A stretch of 9,580 bases of DNA from an uncultured Anaerosolibacter sp. (GTDB taxonomy: Bacteria; Bacillota_A; Clostridia; Peptostreptococcales; Thermotaleaceae): NCBI GenBank assembly GCA_937948705.1, contig CALECF010000246.1:1-9580 (forward strand), in the 5' to 3' direction. The notes beneath the pieces are model-generated. The model made no database searches, was not told the origin of the DNA, and saw only the letters and a program-made list of their open reading frames with translations. A program made the translations under genes and the position numbers. Positions 5,759-9,580 of the stretch are shown piece after piece; position 1 is the stretch's first letter, and every line of letters starts with the position of its first letter.

Positions 5759-6800
5759 ACTCAAAAGCCCAGAGCTTTTTAAATCCATAAAGAGCTTTTT
5801 GACATCTTATCTTCCGGTGGTAAAAAAGAAAAGCCCTCATACCATAAGCGCATACCAGTATGCCTTAAATTTATATTTCCAGTTCCTCTCCGAGAGGCAT
5901 CATCTTGAACTTAAGGATATAAGGACGAATGATTTTGAGCAGGAAAAAGTTGTGGAATTCCTGGAATGGCTAAAAACAGCCCGTAAAAATGAGGCAACTA
6001 CTATTAATCAACGGCTCTCCCATATCAGAGGTTTTTGCAGATATCTGATGAAAAATGATGTGCTCTCGTTTCTATTATATGAAGAAATATGTGATGTTGC
6101 TCAAGCAAAGGATACCCGCGTAAAAGATTTTGTCTGGCTTAGTATAGAAGAAGTAAAGCTAATCTTCGAGAAGCCAGACATAAATAAAAAGACAGGTATC
6201 AGGGACAGGTTTTTTCTGGCCCTCCTCTATGAAAGTGGGTGCCGTGATGATGAAATACTGCATGTTCGGGTAAAGGATTTTGTAATAAATCAAAATGGGG
6301 AACCTGACCTCCATATATTTGGAAAAGGAAACAAACACCGGTGTACGCCCTTATCAGCCGATATCGTGCCATATTTTAATGAATACAGCAGCATATACCA
6401 CCCAAATATAAAAGATGGACCAGACGGCCTGATGTTTTATACAGTGAGAAATGGGATGAAAGCCCAGATGTCGGCCGACAATGTCCAGCGATTTATGAAA
6501 GCTTATGAGGAAAAGTTAAAGCCGATAAAAAACAATATTCCCCATCTGCATCCACATCTTTGGAGAAGAACGCGTGCAATGCACTTATATATGGCTGGAG
6601 TACCATTACCATTGATATCAGAATGGCTTGGTCACTCAAATGAGGAAACAACAAGAATCTACGCAAGGGCAACAGATGAAATGAAGCGTCAGGCACAAAG
6701 AAAGCTTGTGGAAAATGGAGATTCTGTTTTCAACGATGATGTTACATTTAAATATGCAGATGATGACGAAACATTAAGAAGGCTGAGTGGGCTGAAATAA
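5748..6800 (+). CDS. ritC: Tyrosine recombinase RitC of RIT-A
   Basis: Third recombinase of the outer trio, 350 residues, Xer-like. The core-binding domain at about 8-115 contains HTISAYQYAL, matching HTLKAYSDAL in the inner RitC. The active site is complete: Arg166 (SGCRDDEI), Lys193 (FGKGNKHR), His270 and Arg273 (HLWRRTRA), His296 (WLGHSNEETT), Tyr305 (RIYARA). About 45 residues follow the Tyr. ATG 5748 overlaps the ritB tail by 11 bases, with AGAAGGT a few bases upstream. Insertion of RIT-B upstream separates this gene from its own promoter, but RIT-B genes point the same way and read-through could still express it. The 3' end is overlapped in antisense by the run-on frame of the truncated transposase. 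Confidence 0.9.
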   Translation: MKSKLKSPELFKSIKSFLTSYLPVVKKKSPHTISAYQYALNLYFQFLSERHHLELKDIRTNDFEQEKVVEFLEWLKTARKNEATTINQRLSHIRGFCRYLMKNDVLSFLLYEEICDVAQAKDTRVKDFVWLSIEEVKLIFEKPDINKKTGIRDRFFLALLYESGCRDDEILHVRVKDFVINQNGEPDLHIFGKGNKHRCTPLSADIVPYFNEYSSIYHPNIKDGPDGLMFYTVRNGMKAQMSADNVQRFMKAYEEKLKPIKNNIPHLHPHLWRRTRAMHLYMAGVPLPLISEWLGHSNEETTRIYARATDEMKRQAQRKLVENGDSVFNDDVTFKYADDDETLRRLSGLK

Positions 6801-6801
6801 T

Positions 6802-6882
6802 AATGCCGATATTTGCCGTAAAGATAACATATTTTTACGGTAAATATCAAGAAATCGGCATTAAAAAAATATCGGCATAAGG
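6802..6882. repeat. Repeat cluster at RIT-A right end
   Basis: Begins directly after ritC. AATGCCGATATTTGCCGTAAA (6802-6822) is answered by TTTACGGTAAATATC (6834-6848), a stem of about 15 bp with one mismatch and an 11-base spacer, then by a displaced ATCGGCATT (6854-6862) completing the outer arm after a short insertion. A further ATCGGCATA is at 6871-6879. This corresponds in position to the inner and outer repeat copies at the right end of RIT-B, but the sequence is unrelated. An A-run follows the stem where a + strand terminator would need a T-run, so it is better read as a recombination site than as a terminator. Confidence 0.65.
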
Positions 6883-6884
6883 GA

Positions 6885-6908
6885 CATAATGCTGATATCG
6901 GCATTATG
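6885..6908. repeat. 24-bp near-perfect palindrome at RIT-A right end
   Basis: CATAATGC-TGATATCG-GCATTATG is self-complementary except for one mismatched pair. It ends two bases before the transposase sequence resumes at 6911, and so occupies the place of the 30-bp palindrome of RIT-B. It most likely marks the outer edge of RIT-A. Confidence 0.7.
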
Positions 6909-6910
6909 CT

Positions 6911-7798
6911 CCAGCGTCTTTTATAAAGCCAAGCAATTTCTTCTGAATTAAGATGCATGATATTAGTAACAAAAGTGAGCTCTTTCTTAACCGGATCGAT
7001 AATCTTTACAATCCTATAGGTCTTCTTAGTAAGATTACTATATTCACTACCAAGACGTACTTTTTTATCAAAAACAATAGTAGAATCCTTAGGAAGCAAT
7101 TCCTCCTTATCTTTACAATACGTAACAGGGGATTCTTCAATAACTGTAAACGCAGCATTATCCTTAATACGAGTGACAAAATGGATGTCGTTATAGCTAT
7201 AGTCATCAAATTTTTTATAGTCAATATATCCTTTGTCAAAGATATAAATAGTATCTTTATCTGTGATAAGCTCATCCATTTTAGTGCGGTCATGACAAAC
7301 TGCATTGGAAAAGATAATACGATCTGGTATGCCAGTTGCCCCGTCAATACTTGTATGCATTTTAATACCTGCTTTTGTGCTTCTAAATTCAGCCCAGTTG
7401 AAGAAGGTAAGACACATACTAATAGTAGTAGAATCAATCATTTTTATAGATCCAAACTTTGCAAGACGTTCTTCCTTTGTTAATGTTCCAAGGGCTGTTT
7501 TGATAAGGTCTTCCATTATAGGCACGAAAACCTTATAATCTCTAGTATTATTGTGATTAGATAAAGTTGTAAGACTAATTTTAGGAAGAATATCTCCCAT
7601 GTTGTCTAACATACTTTGACTCAAATGTCTTAATCCATCATGTTCGCAAATATGAAAATAGACCATACTTGCTAAGTGGTGATGTGTAAAGAATGATCTT
7701 ATTTTATAGTCTGTACTAAGCTTAACCGCATACGACTGAAGTAATTTCCAATCAATAATACCTATAAACTTTTCAAAAAGAGTAATATAATTATCCAT
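6911..7798 (-). pseudogene. IS4-family DDE transposase, 3' truncated at the RIT-A junction
   Basis: N-terminal 296 residues of an insertion-sequence transposase of the IS4 superfamily. The RNase H-fold catalytic residues seen are Asp122 (KMIDSTTISM) and Asp188 (IFDKGYIDY). The family motif Y-x-x-R-x-x-x-E then begins at 290-296 (WLYKRRW) and stops exactly before the region that should hold the catalytic Glu. After TGG (6911-6913) the frame runs into RIT-A and adds 73 unrelated residues, ending at 6689 antisense to ritC, so the product must be inactive. I prefer ATG 7798 (MDNYITLFEK) with AAAGG about ten bases upstream. The frame is open 40 codons further, to 7918, but those look like leader. 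The missing 3' part is not found left of RIT-A at position 1, so the locus has been rearranged or the left end of RIT-A lies elsewhere. Confidence 0.85.
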
Positions 7799-8101
7799 GG
7801 CTAGTAGCCTTTCTTTTGGGAGATGTTTTGTGATAATTACATTAAACCCTAAGGTACTAGCTTTTTCATGTATAAAATTATGGTAAATATGTTTGAAATA
7901 GAAATTTAACACTGTCAATGGAAATAAAAGTTAGAAACTAAACAGCAATGACAGATTATATATTGAGCAAATATTTTAGAACAAAGTATTAATTTGCTCT
8001 GAAACATTTGCTCGCTTTTATTTGAAAATGTGCGAAAAGGTGAATCACACGGATAAAATAGGCAAGACAATAGATGAGAAATACGTAGTTGTATGCCATA
8101 C
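7799..8101. other. Gene-free stretch between transposase and WYL gene
   Basis: No convincing gene. It presumably holds the leader and outer end of the IS4-type element, but with its partner end lost no inverted repeat can be matched to fix the border. On the minus strand a TTGACA (7913-7918) could be a -35 box for the transposase, with no good -10 at the right distance. GAGCAAAT (7964-7971) and ATTTGCTC form a loose inverted repeat near 7964-7998, lacking a T-run. A 64-codon frame across this stretch looks like chance. Confidence 0.4.
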
Positions 8102-8932
8102 CTACCCATAAAGCTGGCTCAAATCCTTTACTATGCTCCTTACTTGATCGTGGATATTTTGTGGACCTAAGATACGTATCAATCGAGGATTTTTAAGGGC
8201 GAGTTCTATTATGCAATCTTCACTATCTGTATATACTTCAATTTTTAATGTTTCTGATTCTTCGATGATTCTGTGGTCTTCCATATAGAAATCGTTCTTT
8301 ATAAGATCATAAAAGCGCCTATCAATTTGTAAGTGATAGGGTTTTATTGTAGTATTTTTTTCCTCTCTCAAAGCTAAATCTATAGGAATGTTACATTTGC
8401 TCTCAAGAAGTTGGATGCTTTTAATTCGATCTAGTCTAAAAGTTCTCTTTTTCCCTCGCATGTGACAATAGGCTATTAAATACCACCCACCCTCTTCAAA
8501 AACAAATTTATAAGGGGATACCTCTCTTTCAGTTACGATATCTTTTAAAGGTATGTAGTAGGAAAGCTTAACCTTTTTCTCTTCTTCTAAGCTTTTAATG
8601 ATGGTTTGAAGAACATGCTCTACATACCCACAAGGATTAATCCTATTGATATAGACCTTGAACTTCTCGAAAAACATAGTAAGCCTTTGACTGCCATTCT
8701 TTTCTACAGCATTTAAAAGCCTTAATTTTAACATTTCATAATGTTTATAAAGTTCTGGTATCTTTATTTCTTTACCGAATACTAACAGCATAATTAGGAT
8801 AGTAATCTCTTCCTCTTGGAGCTTAATAGAAGGTATGAAATAGTTTTGATCTATTTCATACCCACCTTGAGGTCCTTCGTAGGTAAGGATGGGAACTTTC
8901 ATTTGGCTAAGGCCATCAATGTCTCTGTAAAT
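8102..8932 (-). pseudogene. WYL-domain transcriptional regulator (YafY/PafC type), 5' truncated
   Basis: Matches the C-terminal three quarters of YafY-type regulators, which normally pair an N-terminal helix-turn-helix with a ligand-sensing WYL domain. From the first Met (8902): the linker GPQGGYEI at 10-17, the WYL domain around 105-165 with Trp140-Tyr141-Leu142 and FRLDRI (155-160), and a C-terminal WCX-like part (about 200-266) ending VRSIVKDLSQLYG. Upstream of the Met the frame stays open ten codons and reads IYRDIDGLSQ, the end of the helix-turn-helix (family form T-I-Y-R-D-I). A TGA stop (8933-8935) then replaces the next codon. The first ~50 residues are missing and the preceding DNA is a tandem repeat and a hairpin. 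ATG 8902 has no ribosome binding site. A short WYL-only protein cannot be excluded, but a dead gene is more likely. Confidence 0.8.
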
Positions 8933-8937
8933 TCATT

Positions 8938-8957
8938 GACATTCGCAGACATTCGCA
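8938..8957. repeat. 10-bp tandem duplication
   Basis: GACATTCGCA occurs twice in direct succession. It falls in what should be the helix-turn-helix coding part of the WYL gene, and ten bases is not a multiple of three, so the duplication shifts the frame. It is a likely cause or by-product of the gene's inactivation. Confidence 0.85.
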
Positions 8958-8960
8958 ATT

Positions 8961-9025
8961 AAGGATACAAAATAACACTTATCAAAAGAAATGAGATCTT
9001 TTGATAAGTGTTATTTTGTATCCTT
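8961..9025. repeat. 28-bp-arm perfect hairpin, possible MITE or IS remnant
   Basis: The left arm (8961-8988, starts AAGGATACAAAATAAC) and right arm (8998-9025) are exact reverse complements over 28 bases, with a 9-base loop. T5 at 9024-9028 follows on the + strand, so it could terminate rightward transcription, but no + strand gene precedes it. Arms this long and perfect are unusual for a terminator and fit a miniature transposable element or two fused insertion-sequence ends. It sits where the WYL gene lost its 5' part. Confidence 0.85.
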
Positions 9026-9354
9026 TTTGGGTTTAAATATCATGAGGCAAGTCGCAGTGGCTTAGAGGCTTGAACTTTATGATAAGGAGTAGCAAAGAAA
9101 TAATAATTGACTTAAACTTCGCAGTTGAAAACGGACCTACATACTCTGTTTAGCAATAAGTTTAGACAAAATAAAACCAAAAATCCCCTAAAAATAGTAT
9201 AGTTAAGCAACCACAATACAACAAACCAAAGAAGAAGTATTAGACGTCATTATACATGTGCGAAGTTTAAGTTACTTACTTATAAAGTGGTGTGTAGAGA
9301 AAAAAACATGACTATTTTGAGCAATAATATATAGTCTAATACCTTGAAAAATAC
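9026..9354. other. Gene-free stretch with a 163-bp inverted-repeat unit
   Basis: No coding sequence is supported on either strand. ACTTAAACTTCGCA (9110-9123) is exactly inverted at 9259-9272, enclosing a 163-bp AT-rich unit that could be a miniature inverted-repeat element or the collapsed remains of an insertion sequence. No flanking target duplication is obvious. The rest shows no recognisable promoter, RNA gene or other repeat. Confidence 0.5.
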
Positions 9355-9580
9355 CTATAGTTCATCAGTACGAAACTGTTTTATATGAGATTTCCCCTCA
9401 TATGAAAATTTTACACTATAGTATTCAGAGGATTTGTGAAAAAGCTCAATATTTGTTACATCTAAGCTTAATAAATATTGTTCTCGAATTTTAAGACTTG
9501 TTTTTAAGTCATCTTGATTAGCAGAGGAAGTTTCAAGTTTTTTTATTATTTTTGTCCAATCAAAGACTACTTCTGATATT
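9355..9580 (-). CDS. Unrecognised protein, C-terminal 74 residues, runs off the window
   Basis: The minus strand is open from the window edge to a TAG at 9355-9357. The deduced residues are mostly charged and hydrophilic (…FDWTKIIKKLETSSANQ…, …IREQYLLSLDVTN…, …EYYSVKFSYEGKSHIKQF…) with no membrane segment and no motif I know. Composition and the lack of stops over 74 codons in AT-rich DNA support a real gene, but the start and most of the protein lie outside the window. It reads towards the hairpin at 8961-9025 and may have been the neighbour of the WYL gene, which is on the same strand. Its function is unknown. Confidence 0.55.
   Translation of the reverse strand, partial: ISEVVFDWTKIIKKLETSSANQDDLKTSLKIREQYLLSLDVTNIELFHKSSEYYSVKFSYEGKSHIKQFRTDEL

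Larger units (their letters stand above)
60..6910 (+). mobile_element. RIT-A: outer recombinase-in-trio element, interrupted by RIT-B
   Basis: Three adjacent, overlapping tyrosine recombinase genes (ritA 158-1351, ritB 1338-2067 plus 5538-5758, ritC 5748-6800) form the arrangement known as a recombinase-in-trio element. The right boundary is supported at about 6910. The transposase reading frame on the minus strand stops matching its family exactly there, and the neighbouring 6802-6908 is a cluster of short inverted and direct repeats ending in a palindrome. The left boundary is not seen and is placed only approximately. Without the nested 3470-bp RIT-B the element would be about 3.4 kb, nearly the size of RIT-B. 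With ritB split it cannot make an intact trio, so it is probably immobile unless RIT-B leaves or a related RitB substitutes. Confidence 0.75.

Noticed and set aside
152..6800. Tn554-type transposon with tnpA, tnpB, tnpC
   Set aside because: Tn554 has two tyrosine recombinases and a small non-recombinase TnpC plus cargo. Here all three proteins of each set carry tyrosine recombinase motifs and there is no cargo.
6802..6862. Terminator after RIT-A ritC
   Set aside because: The stem is followed by A residues, not T residues, on the coding strand; on the other strand the T-run precedes the stem.
6953..7538. Plus-strand frames opposite the IS4 transposase
   Set aside because: Antisense shadows of a recognisable transposase, with low-complexity composition.
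7915..8109. 64-codon minus-strand frame between transposase and WYL gene
   Set aside because: No binding site, no recognisable features, Cys- and Phe-rich chance composition, and it overlaps the WYL stop.
1..9580. CRISPR array, tRNA or rRNA genes
   Set aside because: No regularly spaced direct repeats, no cloverleaf-like segments and no conserved rRNA sequence were seen.

Overview
The window looks like low-GC Firmicutes DNA, most likely Clostridia. The supporting signs are strong AGGAGG-type ribosome binding sites, an AT-rich background, and a YafY-type WYL regulator. No gene fixes the genus. Nearly everything recognisable is mobile DNA or debris left by it.

Positions ~60-6910 hold two nested 'recombinase in trio' (RIT) elements. 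Each carries three adjacent, overlapping, same-strand tyrosine recombinase genes in the order ritA-ritB-ritC. The outer element (RIT-A) has ritA at 158-1351, ritB split into 1338-2067 and 5538-5758, and ritC at 5748-6800. The inner element (RIT-B) lies at 2068-5537 and is complete: ritA 2189-3430, ritB 3423-4388, ritC 4375-5421. RIT-B sits inside the ritB gene of RIT-A, exactly between the codons of the conserved box II Arg and the following His. Removing the 3470 bases 2068-5537 restores an uninterrupted reading frame (Tyr-Asp-Phe-Arg-His) and a predicted 316-residue RitB. RIT-B is therefore the younger insertion.

The ends of RIT-B can be read directly. A perfect 32-bp terminal inverted repeat (2068-2099 / 5476-5507) has a second, inverted, imperfect copy of its inner ~19 bp further inside each end. 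A 30-bp perfect palindrome (5508-5537) lies outside the right repeat only. If 2068-5537 were circularised, repeat, palindrome and repeat would join into a 94-bp perfect palindrome. RIT-A also ends on the right in a near-perfect palindrome (6885-6908), two bases from its junction with a foreign gene, so a right-end palindrome seems to be a shared property of the two elements.

Right of RIT-A is an IS4-family transposase on the minus strand (6911-7798). It is cut at its Tyr-Lys-Arg-Arg-Trp motif, just before the catalytic Glu. Beyond it is a WYL-domain regulator (8102-8932, minus) that has lost its N-terminal DNA-binding domain. Its break point is bordered by a 10-bp tandem duplication and a 28-bp-arm hairpin. 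Then comes a ~330-bp gene-free stretch with a 14-bp inverted repeat, and the 3' end of an unrecognised minus-strand gene (9355 to the window edge).

Working together: the three recombinases of each RIT are presumably translated as a coupled set and act on that element's own end repeats. RIT-A cannot make intact RitB while RIT-B is in place. RIT-B looks fully equipped.
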